NCBI RefSeq assembly: GCF_008370345.1 | Contig: NZ_VTUU01000006.1 | Coordinates: 63,316 to 127,315, forward strand | Source of the DNA: Marinobacter salinexigens | Lineage (GTDB): Bacteria; Pseudomonadota; Gammaproteobacteria; Pseudomonadales; Oleiphilaceae | Direction of reading: 5' to 3' | DNA length: 64,000 nucleotides | Part shown: positions 35,308 through 45,970 of the stretch, one piece after another | Layout of the letters: each line of letters starts with the position of its first letter | Numbering within the stretch: the first letter of the stretch is position 1 | Notes under the pieces: model-generated | Database searches by the model: none | What the model was told of the DNA's origin: nothing | What the model saw: only the letters and a program-made list of their open reading frames with translations | Made by a program: the position numbers and the translations under genes

Positions 35308-36492
35308 ATGCGCCATTCTACGCAATCCGTACTTTTATTGCTGATCACATCGTTTCTGCTGTCCGCGTGCGGTGAACAGCAGGCTTCTGCCCAGGCAGCA
35401 GCAACACCTCCGCCAACACACGTCGGCTATGTTGTGGTTGAGGAGAAGCCATTTACCCTGGTGAATGAGTTGCCCGGCCGCACCACCCCTTACCAGATTG
35501 CCGAAGTACGGCCCCAGATCACGGGGCTCATCAAAGAACGCCTGTTTGACGAAGGCGAAACCGTTGAAGCCGGCCAGGCCCTGTATCAGATCGACGACAA
35601 GCTTTACCGGGCAGCACTTGCCAGTGCCAGGGCCGACCTGGCGAATGCCAAGGCAAACCGGGAATCGGCTGAACTTACCGCCAATCGTTATGAGAAACTG
35701 ATCAAGACCGGCGCAGTCAGCCAGCAGGAGCTGGATCAGGCCCGAGCCACTTTCAACGCCTCCAGCGCCCAGGTAGCTGCCGCTGAAGCTGCGCTCGATA
35801 CCGCACGGATCAATCTTGACTACACCCGCATTGAGGCTCCGATCAGCGGTCGCATCAGCCGTTCAAGTGTCACCGCCGGTGCACTGGTTACCGCAAATCA
35901 GTCCTCTGCTCTGGTTACCATTCGTCAGCTGGACCCAATCTACGTTGACCTGACCCAGTCCTACGGCGAGCTGCAGCAGCTTCGCGATGCCCTTGCCAGC
36001 GGACAGCTGGAAACCCTGGGAGATGACAAGGCTCCGGTGCGACTGGTGCGGGAAAACAACAGCGATTATCCCCACGAAGGCACACTTCAGTTCTCAGAGT
36101 ACGCAGTTGATGAAACCACTGGCTCGGTCACCCTGAGAGCCTTGTTCCCGAACCCGGAGCAGGCACTTCTACCGGGCATGTTCGTGCGCGCTCAACTTCC
36201 GCAGGCTGAGCGCAGCAACGCGGTTCTGGTTCCCCAGAAGGCTGTCAGCCGCGAACCGAATGGTCAGGCAGTGGCTATGGTGATTGGTGAAGGTAACACC
36301 GTGGAGAAACGCCAGGTGGAAACCGAGAAGGCCATTGGTAACCAGTGGCTGATCCGCTCTGGCCTGGACGCAGGTGACCGACTGATCGTAGACGGACTGC
36401 AGAAGATACGCCCCGGCGCGCTGGTCACTCCTGTGGATATCGCCAGCGAAACCGCTAACACCAACACCCAAGACACTGACTCCCGGGGCTGA
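35308..36492 (+). CDS. acrA: RND efflux periplasmic adaptor (AcrA/MexA-like)
   Basis: 394-residue membrane fusion lipoprotein (signal ending LLSAC). Lipoyl and hairpin parts are visible: [31 protein letters not shown], a long coiled coil (about residues 95-165), then [14 protein letters not shown]. It bridges the inner-membrane pump and the outer-membrane channel. The ATG at 35308 is behind GAGG. First gene of the pump operon; 5 bases to the next gene. Confidence 0.92.
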   Translation: MRHSTQSVLLLLITSFLLSACGEQQASAQAAATPPPTHVGYVVVEEKPFTLVNELPGRTTPYQIAEVRPQITGLIKERLFDEGETVEAGQALYQIDDKLYRAALASARADLANAKANRESAELTANRYEKLIKTGAVSQQELDQARATFNASSAQVAAAEAALDTARINLDYTRIEAPISGRISRSSVTAGALVTANQSSALVTIRQLDPIYVDLTQSYGELQQLRDALASGQLETLGDDKAPVRLVRENNSDYPHEGTLQFSEYAVDETTGSVTLRALFPNPEQALLPGMFVRAQLPQAERSNAVLVPQKAVSREPNGQAVAMVIGEGNTVEKRQVETEKAIGNQWLIRSGLDAGDRLIVDGLQKIRPGALVTPVDIASETANTNTQDTDSRG

Positions 36493-36497
36493 TACCC

Positions 36498-39400
36498 ATG
36501 GCACGTTTCTTTATTGATCGACCAATTTTTGCGTGGGTCATCGCCATCATCATGATGATGGCCGGTGGGCTCGCGATCTACAGCCTGCCTGTAGAGCAAT
36601 ATCCAACCGTTGCGCCCCCGGAGGTCACTATTTCTGCGACCTATCCCGGTGCATCGGCAGAAGCCGTTGAGGACTCGGTCACTCAGGTTATCGAGCAGGA
36701 AATGAACGGCATCGACAACCTGCTGTATATGGGATCAACCAGCGATTCCTCCGGGAACGTACAGATTACCCTGACCTTTGCGGCGGAGACCGATCCGGAC
36801 ATCGCCCAGGTTCAGGTGCAGAACAAGCTTCAGCTGGCCACCCCCCGCTTGCCGCAGGTGGTGCAACAGCAGGGTGTTCAGGTCACCAAATCCTCAGACA
36901 CCTTCCTGATGGTACTGGCCTTCACATCCAACGATGACAGCATGACCCGCGCGGATATTGCGGATTACGTGGGCGCCAACATCAAGGACCCGATTGCCCG
37001 GGTTCAGGGCGTGGGCCAGGTTCAGTTGTTTGGCTCCCAGTACTCCATGCGGGTCTGGCTGGACCCCAACAAGCTTAACGAGTTCAGCCTGACACCTGCC
37101 GATGTCACCTCAGCGATCGAAGTCCAGAACAACCAGGTTGCCGGCGGGCAACTCGGTGGCACGCCATCGATCGAAGAACAGCAGTTGACGGCCTCTATCG
37201 TGGTCCAAACCCTACTCGAGACACCGGAAGAGTTTGGCGAAATCCTGCTTAAGGTCACTGCGGACGGCTCCGAGGTCCAGCTTAGCGACGTCGCCCGCAT
37301 CGAGCTGGGTTCTGAACAGTATGCCATCCAGGGTCGTTTCAACGGCCAGGTTGCGGCCGGTCTGGGGATCAACCTGGCGTCCGGAGCCAACGCTCTGGAT
37401 ACCGCAGAACGGGTACGGGCTCGCATTGCTGAACTGAGCGCTTATTTCCCGGAAAGCATGGAAGTCGATTATCCATACGACACCACGCCGTTTGTGGAAA
37501 TTTCCATCATGGAGGTGGTCAAAACGCTGTTTGAAGGTATCGTCCTGGTCTTCCTGGTGATGTACCTGTTCCTGCAGAACTTCCGGGCAACACTGATCCC
37601 GACCATTGCCGTACCAGTGGTTCTTTTGGGTACTTTCGGAGTGCTGTTCGCGTTCGGATTTTCAGTGAACACGCTGACCATGTTCGGCATGGTGCTCGCC
37701 ATCGGTCTTTTGGTAGATGATGCCATCGTGGTGGTAGAAAACGTCGAGCGGGTGATGGCCGAAGAGGGGCTGGGGCCCGTGGAAGCCACTCGCAAATCCA
37801 TGGGGCAGATCACCGGGGCGCTGGTAGGTATCGCCCTGGTTCTATCCGCTGTATTCGTACCGATGGCCTTCTTCCCCGGCTCAACCGGCGCTATCTACCG
37901 CCAGTTCTCTATCACCATCGTCTCCGCTATGGTGCTGTCCGTGCTGGTGGCGCTGATCCTGACCCCGGCCCTGTGTGCCACCATGCTGAAGCCCCACAAA
38001 GGGGATCACCATACCAAAGGCGGTTTCTTCGGCTGGTTCAACCGCAGTTTCGAGAAGGCCACGGGGCGCTATACCGGCCGCGTCGAAAAAATCATCGGCC
38101 GCTGGGGACGCTACATGCTGATCTACGTCGCCGTCGTTGGCGCACTGGCCTTCAGCTTCATGCGTTTGCCGTCTGCTTTCCTTCCGGATGAGGACCAGGG
38201 CATCCTGCTGGCACAGGTCCAGTTGCCGGTAGGTTCCACCCAGGCACAGACCATTGAAGTGCTGAAAAAGATGGAACACCACTTCCTGGTGGATGAAGCC
38301 GAAGCGGTTGAATCCATGTTCTCGGTCGCAGGTTTCAGCTTCTCGGGGCGAGGCCAAAACTCCGGCATCGCGTTTGTTCGCCTGAAGGACTGGAGCGAAC
38401 GGGATCTTGAGCGCAACGGCGTCAATGCCATTATCGGCCGCGCCATGGGAACATTCTCCCAGGTGCGTGAAGCGGTGATCTTTGCACTGAACCCGCCGTC
38501 GATTCCAGCGCTGGGTGTCGCCAGCGGCTTCAACTTCCAGCTTCAGGATCGTGGAGGCATGGGCCATGAAGCCACAGTAGAGGCCCTGAATACGCTGATC
38601 GCCCAGGCCAACCAGCATCCAGCCCTGAGCCAGGTCCGATTCAGCGGCCTGCCAGACGCGCCTCAGTATCATCTGGATGTGGATCGTCAGAAAGCCCGGG
38701 CCATGGGTGTATCGCTGGCCGACATCAACACCACCATGTCGGTAGCCTGGGGCTCCAGCTACGTCAACGACTTCACCGACAATGGCCGGATCAAGCGGGT
38801 CTATGTGCAGGCCGATGCGCCCTTCCGGATGCTGCCGGACGACATCAACAACTGGTATGTCCGCAACGGTGCCAGCGAAATGGTTCCCTTTGCCAGTTTT
38901 TCCGAGGGCGAGTGGAGCCACGGACCGCAGCAGTTGCAGCGCTACAACGGGGTGTCTTCCATGAACATCCAGGGCAACGCCGCCCCGGGTTACAGCACCG
39001 GTGATGCCATGGCCGCCATGGAGCAACTGGCCAGTGAGCTGCCCGGAGGCTTCGGCTTTGAATGGACAGGCCTGTCCTATCAGGAGAAGCAGGCTGGTAG
39101 CCAGGCTCCGGCCCTCTATGCCCTGTCACTGATCGTGGTGTTCCTGTGTCTGGCGGCACTGTACGAGAGCTGGTCGATTCCGTTTGCGGTGATGATGGTT
39201 GTACCACTGGGCATCATTGGTGCCGTGTTGGCGGCCACGTTCCGGGAACTGTCCAACGACGTGTTCTTCCAGGTCGGCCTGCTGACGACCATCGGTCTTT
39301 CGGCCAAGAACGCCATCCTGATTGCGGAATTCGCCAAGGAACTCGAAGAGAAAGGCCGCGGCCTGCTGCGGGCAACTCTGGAAGCAACACGCATGCGACT

Positions 39401-39653
39401 GCGCCCGATCCTGATGACATCACTGGCCTTCGGCCTTGGTGTCACACCGCTGATGCTCAGCACCGGCGCAGGCTCTGGTGCCCGCAATGCCATCGGTACC
39501 GGGGTGTTCGGTGGCGTGGTCGCAGCAACAGCGCTGGCCATCTTCTTTATCCCATTGTTCTACGTACTGGTGCGCCGGATCTCCGGTGTTCCGCTGACTG
39601 GCTCAAAAGCGGAATCCGAATCGGTTCTGGAAACCCGGGAGGCAAATTCGTGA
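36498..39653 (+). CDS. acrB: RND multidrug efflux pump (AcrB/MexB-like)
   Basis: 1051-residue HAE1-family proton-driven pump of full length, starting [20 protein letters not shown]. Twelve membrane helices and two large periplasmic loops. The helix-4 motif [17 protein letters not shown] carries the paired Asp of the proton relay. It exports hydrophobic and amphiphilic compounds. It overlaps the outer-membrane channel gene by four bases (GTGA). Confidence 0.95.
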   Translation: MARFFIDRPIFAWVIAIIMMMAGGLAIYSLPVEQYPTVAPPEVTISATYPGASAEAVEDSVTQVIEQEMNGIDNLLYMGSTSDSSGNVQITLTFAAETDPDIAQVQVQNKLQLATPRLPQVVQQQGVQVTKSSDTFLMVLAFTSNDDSMTRADIADYVGANIKDPIARVQGVGQVQLFGSQYSMRVWLDPNKLNEFSLTPADVTSAIEVQNNQVAGGQLGGTPSIEEQQLTASIVVQTLLETPEEFGEILLKVTADGSEVQLSDVARIELGSEQYAIQGRFNGQVAAGLGINLASGANALDTAERVRARIAELSAYFPESMEVDYPYDTTPFVEISIMEVVKTLFEGIVLVFLVMYLFLQNFRATLIPTIAVPVVLLGTFGVLFAFGFSVNTLTMFGMVLAIGLLVDDAIVVVENVERVMAEEGLGPVEATRKSMGQITGALVGIALVLSAVFVPMAFFPGSTGAIYRQFSITIVSAMVLSVLVALILTPALCATMLKPHKGDHHTKGGFFGWFNRSFEKATGRYTGRVEKIIGRWGRYMLIYVAVVGALAFSFMRLPSAFLPDEDQGILLAQVQLPVGSTQAQTIEVLKKMEHHFLVDEAEAVESMFSVAGFSFSGRGQNSGIAFVRLKDWSERDLERNGVNAIIGRAMGTFSQVREAVIFALNPPSIPALGVASGFNFQLQDRGGMGHEATVEALNTLIAQANQHPALSQVRFSGLPDAPQYHLDVDRQKARAMGVSLADINTTMSVAWGSSYVNDFTDNGRIKRVYVQADAPFRMLPDDINNWYVRNGASEMVPFASFSEGEWSHGPQQLQRYNGVSSMNIQGNAAPGYSTGDAMAAMEQLASELPGGFGFEWTGLSYQEKQAGSQAPALYALSLIVVFLCLAALYESWSIPFAVMMVVPLGIIGAVLAATFRELSNDVFFQVGLLTTIGLSAKNAILIAEFAKELEEKGRGLLRATLEATRMRLRPILMTSLAFGLGVTPLMLSTGAGSGARNAIGTGVFGGVVAATALAIFFIPLFYVLVRRISGVPLTGSKAESESVLETREANS

Positions 39654-41077
39654 AGCCACTGATTACATCGCTGGCCGTCGCCCTGACCCTGGGCGGCTGC
39701 TCCATGATTCCTGAATACGAGGCACCGGAAAGCCCGGTGCCTGCGGTCATCGGCTCAGCCGATACAGCAACCGGAGAACTGGCGCTACCGGACTGGCAAA
39801 GCCTGTTCACCGACCCACAACTGAAAGCACTGGTGGAGCAGGCCCTGGACAATAACCGGGATCTCGAGCTTGCTCTGCTTGATGTGAAAGAAGCTCAGGC
39901 GCTCTACGGCATTGAACGCTCCGGCCTCTACCCGGAGATCAGTGCCAGTGCTGACGGCACACGCCAGCGACTGCCTGCAGACCTGAGCAGTACCGGCAGC
40001 AGCAACGTCAGCGGCCAGTACAGCGTAGGGCTGGGTGTCGCAGCGTATGAACTGGACCTCTTCGGCCGGGTTCGCAGCCTTAGCGAATCCGCACTGGAGA
40101 CCTACCTGGGGACCGAAGAAGCTGTCCGCAGCACCCGCATTACCCTGATTTCAGAAGTGGCCAATGCCTACCTGACTTTACTGTCTGACCGGCAGAAGCT
40201 GAAAATCAGCGAAGAGACGGTTGCCTCTCAGCAATCCTCCGTGGATCTGGTGCAACGCCGCTACGACGCCGGACTCAGCGCAGAGCTGTCTGTCCGGCAG
40301 GCAGAAATTGCTCTGGAATCGGCACGGGCCAACCGCGCACAATTCCGCCAACAGGTATCCCAGGACCTCAATGCCCTGTCAGTACTGGTCGGCGGCCCGG
40401 TGCCCGAACTGGGTGAGAGCAATGTCATTGACCCTGCGATAGCTTTCCTCGCCGATGTGCCGGAAAGCCTGGACGCATCGGTGCTGACCCTGCGCCCGGA
40501 TATCCGCCAGGCCGAACACACACTGAAGGCGGCCAACGCCAATATCGGGGCAGCTCGGGCGGCGTTCTTCCCGTCCATTACCCTTACCGGCTCCGCCGGA
40601 ACAGCCAGCTCGGACCTTTCCGGCCTGTTTGAGGGTGGCTCCGGAGCCTGGTCGTTTGCACCAAGCGTGAATATTCCGATCTTCAACGCCGGACGTTTGC
40701 GCGCCAATCTGGATGTTGCTGAAATCCGCACGGAAAAATCCGTGGTCAGCTACGAGAAAACCGTTCAGACCGCATTCCAGGAGGTCGCCGATGCCCTCGC
40801 TGCACGCTCCTACCTGAAAGAGCAGGAAGATGCCCAGGCAGCTCTGGTCAAGGCCGCGGAGCGCAGCCTGACCCTGGCTGAAGTGCGGTACGAAAACGGT
40901 GCCGACGATTACCTCGCTGTTTTGGATGCCCGCCGTGAGCTACTTACCGCTCGACAGTCTCTGGTGGAAGTGAAACGGTTGAAACTGACCAACCGGATCA
41001 CGTTGTACCGCTCCCTCGGTGGCGGGGAAAAAGCACCGCAGACCTCCCCGGAAGAGCCGTCCGCCTCTTCTACATAA
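39650..41077 (+). CDS. oprM: Outer-membrane efflux channel (OprM-like)
   Basis: 475-residue TolC-family lipoprotein of the NodT/OprM group. The signal ends LTLGGC from a GTG start at 39650 (GGGAGG ribosome site). Repeated halves of coiled coil and beta strand ([30 protein letters not shown]; later [15 protein letters not shown]) match the family. The open frame extends to 39146 inside acrB but is not used. A long hairpin follows the operon. Confidence 0.92.
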   Translation: MKPLITSLAVALTLGGCSMIPEYEAPESPVPAVIGSADTATGELALPDWQSLFTDPQLKALVEQALDNNRDLELALLDVKEAQALYGIERSGLYPEISASADGTRQRLPADLSSTGSSNVSGQYSVGLGVAAYELDLFGRVRSLSESALETYLGTEEAVRSTRITLISEVANAYLTLLSDRQKLKISEETVASQQSSVDLVQRRYDAGLSAELSVRQAEIALESARANRAQFRQQVSQDLNALSVLVGGPVPELGESNVIDPAIAFLADVPESLDASVLTLRPDIRQAEHTLKAANANIGAARAAFFPSITLTGSAGTASSDLSGLFEGGSGAWSFAPSVNIPIFNAGRLRANLDVAEIRTEKSVVSYEKTVQTAFQEVADALAARSYLKEQEDAQAALVKAAERSLTLAEVRYENGADDYLAVLDARRELLTARQSLVEVKRLKLTNRITLYRSLGGGEKAPQTSPEEPSASST

Positions 41078-41093
41078 TCTGCCTGTTCTGGCC

Positions 41094-41125
41094 GCACGGT
41101 GCCTGGCAAATGCCAGGTACCGTGC
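41094..41125 (+). terminator. Long hairpin after the RND operon
   Basis: A 15-position stem (one G-T pair) with a two-base AA loop: 41094-41108 pairs with 41111-41125 (starts GCACGGT, ends ACCGTGC). It is very stable but has no T-run. It could terminate the efflux operon or protect its 3' end. Confidence 0.5.
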
Positions 41126-41225
41126 GCGCCATTATGAAAATGGCATTAAAACTTTGTCACAGCGGTATTCATGACAGCCCCGGGGCCACTATCCTTGAGC
41201 GCAGTCTGACCAACCGCGAGGCCTT

Positions 41226-42668
41226 ATGCTTTCCCTACGGATTCGAAAATCGATCCCCTTCCCTCTGTTTTACTGCCTGATTTCCGGCGCGCTGTTCTTC
41301 AGCCTGCCAGGAATGGCACAAACAACCGAAAGCCAGGAACCTGCCCCAGTTGCAAAAAGCAAAACCGGAAGCGTGATCGTTGCCGAACTCGCCGAAGATG
41401 AAAGCGTAGAAGACATCGAGCAATCTGAGCCCCGCAAGGCCCCGTCAGCCGGCAGCACCGCCGAACCTGAGCCAGAGCTCGAACGACCAGCGAGCAGCCG
41501 TGGTACGGATACACCAGACAATCCCGCCAAGAAAGTTGCCCCCAATATTGATCTGAAGGAAGTTGCACCACCTCCGGCTCCGGAACCCCAGGTTGCTGCG
41601 CCAGCCACACCCGACATGGTGACCGGGGAAGACCTCACTGGTCAGTCAGAACTGGAACCCGTTCCTGAAGTTGATCCCGAAGCGCCAGAGGAAGCGGTGC
41701 AGGAACCGGCCACCAGCCTGACCCTGCTGGGCAATGAAGTGCTCCCCGGCACCTCGACGAGGCTGGCCTGGTCGCCCGGCATCCAGATTGCCGGCCTGTC
41801 CCAGCCGACCCCCGTGCTGGTGGTGAATGGCGCCAACGCCGGCCCGACTCTGTGCCTGACAGGCGCTGTCCACGGTGACGAACTCAATGGCATCGAAATC
41901 ATCCGCCGGACCATGTATGACCTGGATCCCGAAAAGCTTTCCGGCCGCGTTGTCGGCATTCCCATCGTTAACCTGCCGGGCTTCCAGCAGGCAAGCCGCT
42001 ACCTGCCAGATCGCAGGGACCTGAACCGCCACTTCCCGGGCAGCGAGAACGGCAGCCTGGCGGATCGAATTGCCTACTCACTGTTTGAAAACATCATTAA
42101 ACACTGCGACATGCTGGTGGATATCCATACCGGCTCACTCAAACGTACCAACCTACCCCAGTTACGCGCCGACATGAATAACCCCGCGGTAGCCGAATTC
42201 ACCCGTGGCTTTGACCGCATGGCCGTTGTTCACAGTACCGGCTCGCCCGGCATGTTGCGCAACGCTGCAGTGGATGCCGGGATCACCACGGTCACGCTGG
42301 AAGCCGGTGAGTCGCACCGGATTCAGGAACACCAGATCGACGCCGGGGTAAACAGCCTCAACAGCCTGATGGAAAAACAGGGGATGATTTCGCGCATGTT
42401 TGTCTGGGGCGACCCGGAACCCGTGTACTACGATTCAGCCTGGGTGCGGGCAGAATACGGCGGCATCCTGTTCAGTTCGATTGATCTGGGCGACCGGGTG
42501 TCGAAAGGGGAAATCCTCGGCTACGTAGCGGACCCCATTACCAACGCCCAATACCCGATCCGCTCCAGCAGCGACGGCAGGATCATCGGAATGGCGGTGG
42601 ACCAGGTTGTCATGGCAGGCTTTGCAGCCTACCACATTGGTACAGAGGCAGAAGTGCCCGGAGAGTAG
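41226..42668 (+). CDS. Exported succinylglutamate desuccinylase/aspartoacylase-family protein
   Basis: 480 residues. A signal peptide (about 1-32), then a 120-residue Pro/Glu-rich linker (about 40-165), then an M14-type zinc carboxypeptidase fold: GAVHGDELNGIEI (His and Glu ligands, about 220-230), DLNRHFPGS and DIHTGS. The C-terminal 70 residues form a biotinyl/lipoyl-like beta barrel (GDRVSKGEILGYV). The substrate is probably an N-acyl or amide-linked compound in the periplasm. Confidence 0.75.
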   Translation: MLSLRIRKSIPFPLFYCLISGALFFSLPGMAQTTESQEPAPVAKSKTGSVIVAELAEDESVEDIEQSEPRKAPSAGSTAEPEPELERPASSRGTDTPDNPAKKVAPNIDLKEVAPPPAPEPQVAAPATPDMVTGEDLTGQSELEPVPEVDPEAPEEAVQEPATSLTLLGNEVLPGTSTRLAWSPGIQIAGLSQPTPVLVVNGANAGPTLCLTGAVHGDELNGIEIIRRTMYDLDPEKLSGRVVGIPIVNLPGFQQASRYLPDRRDLNRHFPGSENGSLADRIAYSLFENIIKHCDMLVDIHTGSLKRTNLPQLRADMNNPAVAEFTRGFDRMAVVHSTGSPGMLRNAAVDAGITTVTLEAGESHRIQEHQIDAGVNSLNSLMEKQGMISRMFVWGDPEPVYYDSAWVRAEYGGILFSSIDLGDRVSKGEILGYVADPITNAQYPIRSSSDGRIIGMAVDQVVMAGFAAYHIGTEAEVPGE

Positions 42669-42713
42669 TATGCTACGCATTTCCCATGGGGCTGCAGCGC
42701 CACAGGAGTATGC

Positions 42714-43658
42714 GTGTCTTCCGAAAACTCTGGTTTCCTCGCTAAAATTCCGGGCCTGGCTTACATTGGTCTGGTCCTGACCCCACTGTTCTGGGCCGGT
42801 AATGCCGTTGTCGCCCGGGGAACCGTGGACAGCATTCCGCCGCTAGCCATGTCTTTCTGGCGTTGGATCATAGCCCTGGCCGTTATACTGCCTTTCGGGT
42901 TGCCCGGTGTCTGGCGCCATCGCCATACCATTCGCCAACATCTGGGATCCATGCTGGCCCTGGCGACTCTAAGCGTCGGTGCGTTCAACTCGCTGCTCTA
43001 CATCGCCGCAACCACAACCACCGCCACCAACATCGCACTGATTAACTCGACCATTCCCATCTTTGTGGCGTTGCTTGCCTGGCTGCTGCTGGGTGATCGT
43101 ACCCGGCCGCTACAGATCATCGGCATTGGGCTGGCCCTGCTTGGCATCGTCACCGTTGTCGCGAGGGGAGACCTTTCAGTTATTACGGGGTTGCAGGCCC
43201 AGCCGGGGGACCTGATCATGGTGGCGGCGGTGTTCAGCTGGGGACTGTTCTCGGTACTGCTGCGAAGGCAGGCCGTTCCTCTGCCGCCCTTGACCTTCCT
43301 GACCGCCCAGATCCTGCTCGGCACGGTGGTCGTACTGCCGTTCTACCTGACGGACTTCCTGTTCTTCAGTGGCGGTTTTGAACTGTCCCGGAGTACAGCA
43401 ATACCACTGATCTATTTCGGTTTGTTCCCGGGACTGCTCGCCTACGCCTTCTGGAACCACGGTGTGCTCAAGGTCGGCCCGTCAAAAGCAGCCATCTTTA
43501 TCTATCTGACACCAGTGTTTGCATCAGTTCTGGCCTGGGCCTTCCTGGGAGAAAGGATCGGACTGTTCCATGTGATCGGCGGATTGCTCATTCTCACCGG
43601 TTTGTTGCTCGCCACCCGGGCTGGTCGCCCCACGCCGGGCTATCTCCAAACTGACTGA
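42714..43658 (+). CDS. EamA-family transporter
   Basis: 314 residues, GTG start with CAGGAG. Ten membrane helices in two EamA repeats (first ending LLAWLLLGDRTRPLQIIGIGLALLGI, second ending VFASVLAWAFLGERIG). Drug/metabolite exporter superfamily; substrate unknown. It ends two bases from the convergent PatB gene. Confidence 0.85.
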   Translation: MSSENSGFLAKIPGLAYIGLVLTPLFWAGNAVVARGTVDSIPPLAMSFWRWIIALAVILPFGLPGVWRHRHTIRQHLGSMLALATLSVGAFNSLLYIAATTTTATNIALINSTIPIFVALLAWLLLGDRTRPLQIIGIGLALLGIVTVVARGDLSVITGLQAQPGDLIMVAAVFSWGLFSVLLRRQAVPLPPLTFLTAQILLGTVVVLPFYLTDFLFFSGGFELSRSTAIPLIYFGLFPGLLAYAFWNHGVLKVGPSKAAIFIYLTPVFASVLAWAFLGERIGLFHVIGGLLILTGLLLATRAGRPTPGYLQTD

Positions 43659-43660
43659 GT

Positions 43661-44851
43661 TCAGCCCCGGGCTTTGACCGCAGCTTCGATGCGTTCGAGT
43701 ACCTCCTCCAGGCGGCTTCGCGGGCAACCGATATTCAGGCGCATGAACCCCCGGCCCTCCGCCCCGAACGATACGCCGGGGTTCATGCCAACTCCGGCAT
43801 CATGGACGAAAAACCGTTTGAGCTCAGTATCGTCCAGCCCCAGACCCCGGCAGTCGAGCCACATCAGGTAGGTTCCCTCCGGGGCAGTGGTCCGGATGCC
43901 GGGGATCCGCCGAGTTATCCAGTCGACAACGAAATCCCGGTTGTTCTGCAGGTAAATCATCAACTCGTCCAGCCAGGGAGCACCATGGCGGTACCCCGCT
44001 TCAAACCCGGCAATGCTGAATGGGTTGCACTGGGGAAGGTGCATGGACTCAAACACAGATTTCATCGCTTTACGGCGGGCCGGATCAGGAATGACCAACG
44101 CTGAGAGCCCAAGCCCGGGCATGTTGAAGGTCTTGCTCGGCGCTACAGCCGTTACCAGGGCGTCATCCGCGTCAGCCAGTGTCGCCAGCACCGAATGACG
44201 GTGGCTATCGGCATACCCGAGGTCGCAATGAATTTCGTCTGAAATCACTACCAGCCCGTGACGTCGGGCGATATCCAGAACCGACTGCAGTTCCTCGCTG
44301 CTCCATACACGTCCAACGGGGTTGTGGGGAGAGCACAGCATCAGGATTCGGGCATCCGGCCTGGCAGCACAGGCTTCCAGATGTTCAAGATCCATCCGAT
44401 AACGCCCGGAACCACCGTCGTCTTCCCGGATCAGGGGGGTTTCGATCACCTTGCGTCCACTCAGATTCACAGAACTGAAAAACGGAGGGTAGACCGGTGG
44501 TTGGATAATCACGCCTTCACCCGCCTCGGCGTAGGCCATACAAGCGGCATGTAATGAAGGCACAACACCCGGCGCCATCAGTATCCAATCCCGCTCGATG
44601 GTCCAGCCATGACGGCTTCGATACCAGTCGATCATCGCCTGATAGAGGCTGTCGGGAAAAATCGTGTAACCGTACACCGGGTGAGCGGCCCGCTCCATCA
44701 GCGCCTGAGTGACGGCTTCCGGCGCCGGGAAGTCCATATCAGCGACCCATACGGGGATCACATCGTCGCGTCCGAAGACCGCCTTGCGTACGTCATACTT
44801 CACGGAACAGGTATTGATGCGATTAACAGATTCATCAAATGGCACAGACAC
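43661..44851 (-). CDS. patB: PatB/MalY-type PLP aminotransferase (cystathionine beta-lyase)
   Basis: 396-residue fold-type I PLP enzyme. N-terminal WVADMDFPAPEAVTQAL and YGYTIFPDSLYQAM, NPVGRVWS and the PLP lysine in APSKTFNMPGL are typical of PatB/MalY, which cleave C-S bonds in cystathionine and cysteine conjugates. Convergent with the EamA gene. A UbiA-like gene is divergent 110 bases away. Confidence 0.87.
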   Translation of the reverse strand: MSVPFDESVNRINTCSVKYDVRKAVFGRDDVIPVWVADMDFPAPEAVTQALMERAAHPVYGYTIFPDSLYQAMIDWYRSRHGWTIERDWILMAPGVVPSLHAACMAYAEAGEGVIIQPPVYPPFFSSVNLSGRKVIETPLIREDDGGSGRYRMDLEHLEACAARPDARILMLCSPHNPVGRVWSSEELQSVLDIARRHGLVVISDEIHCDLGYADSHRHSVLATLADADDALVTAVAPSKTFNMPGLGLSALVIPDPARRKAMKSVFESMHLPQCNPFSIAGFEAGYRHGAPWLDELMIYLQNNRDFVVDWITRRIPGIRTTAPEGTYLMWLDCRGLGLDDTELKRFFVHDAGVGMNPGVSFGAEGRGFMRLNIGCPRSRLEEVLERIEAAVKARG

Positions 44852-44961
44852 AAAACACCCCGGAATAACTGCCTGGATAAAATCGGTTCGGCTATTATAA
44901 ATGCTATCCAGTTGATCTTCTTACCTGTTATCTCCCCGCCAAGGAATGTGAAGGGAACCCG

Positions 44962-45852
44962 ATGCCTGAAACAGCCGCCGTAGTACGGGCCTTCCGCCCT
45001 AACTTTCTGATCCTCGCGCCATTATGTGCAGGGCTGGGCGTCGCCCTGGCCTGGCGACAGGGCGTAGCCCCTGCCATTCTCGACACGCTACTGGCACTTA
45101 TTGGTGCACTGCTGGCCCATGCCGCGGTCAATCTGTTCAACGAGTACGAAGATTTCGTTTCCGGCTTGGATATGATCACCCGGCGCACGCCCTTTTCAGG
45201 TGGCAGCGGAGCTCTGCCAGAGGCGCCTAGTGCAGCCCGTGGCGTGTTGATGGCCGCCATCAGTACCCTCGGGCTCGTGGTTGCCATTGGCATCTACTTT
45301 CTCTGGCAACGGGGCCTTCCCATGCTGGTTCTTGGCGTGGCGGGCGTATTGCTCGTGTTGACCTATACACGCTGGATCACCCGCTCTCCGCTACTCTGCC
45401 TGCTGGCTCCCGGCATGGGGTTTGGGCCGGTGATGGTGCTGGGTACTCTGGTCGCTCTCGGGGCGAGCCTGGATGCCAGCGCCATCACCGCATCAGTGAT
45501 CAGCCTGCTGCTGGTGAGCGAACTGCTGTTGATCAACCAGATCCCGGATGCCGAAGCAGACCGGGAGGTTGGCCGGCGACATCTGGTTATTACCCGGGGT
45601 AAACCGGCTGCCGCTCGACTGGTAGCGGCTATGCTGTTGGGAAGTTTCGCCCTGATCGGAATGGGTGCCCTCGCACAGTGGCTGCCAGCCTGGTCTGCAC
45701 TGGCGCTGATCCCGTTGCCCGCCGCACTGTGGATAAGCAGAAAACTGCCGTCGGTGCTTGAGCAACCAGAATGCCTGAACCCGATACTCGGCACCAACGT
45801 AGCGGTTCTGCTGAGCACCCTGGCGTTATTGGTGACCGGCATCAGCCTTTAG
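44962..45852 (+). CDS. UbiA-family prenyltransferase (MenA-like)
   Basis: 296 residues with eight to nine membrane helices. The two Asp-rich motifs are NLFNEYEDFVSGLD (about residues 54-67) and NQIPDAEADREVGRRHLV (about 192-210), giving the prenyl diphosphate/Mg sites. The pattern is closest to 1,4-dihydroxy-2-naphthoate prenyltransferases and related enzymes of unknown acceptor. No menaquinone genes are nearby, so the product is uncertain. Confidence 0.75.
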   Translation: MPETAAVVRAFRPNFLILAPLCAGLGVALAWRQGVAPAILDTLLALIGALLAHAAVNLFNEYEDFVSGLDMITRRTPFSGGSGALPEAPSAARGVLMAAISTLGLVVAIGIYFLWQRGLPMLVLGVAGVLLVLTYTRWITRSPLLCLLAPGMGFGPVMVLGTLVALGASLDASAITASVISLLLVSELLLINQIPDAEADREVGRRHLVITRGKPAAARLVAAMLLGSFALIGMGALAQWLPAWSALALIPLPAALWISRKLPSVLEQPECLNPILGTNVAVLLSTLALLVTGISL

Positions 45853-45970
45853 TCTCATGGGGCCCACAATGCCGTGAACATCACCTCCTGCGCCCTTGCA
45901 ACTGAACGAAATTTGACCGATGGTTAAAAACGAATCTGGTTGATTTCATTCACGATATGGAGGTCTGCCC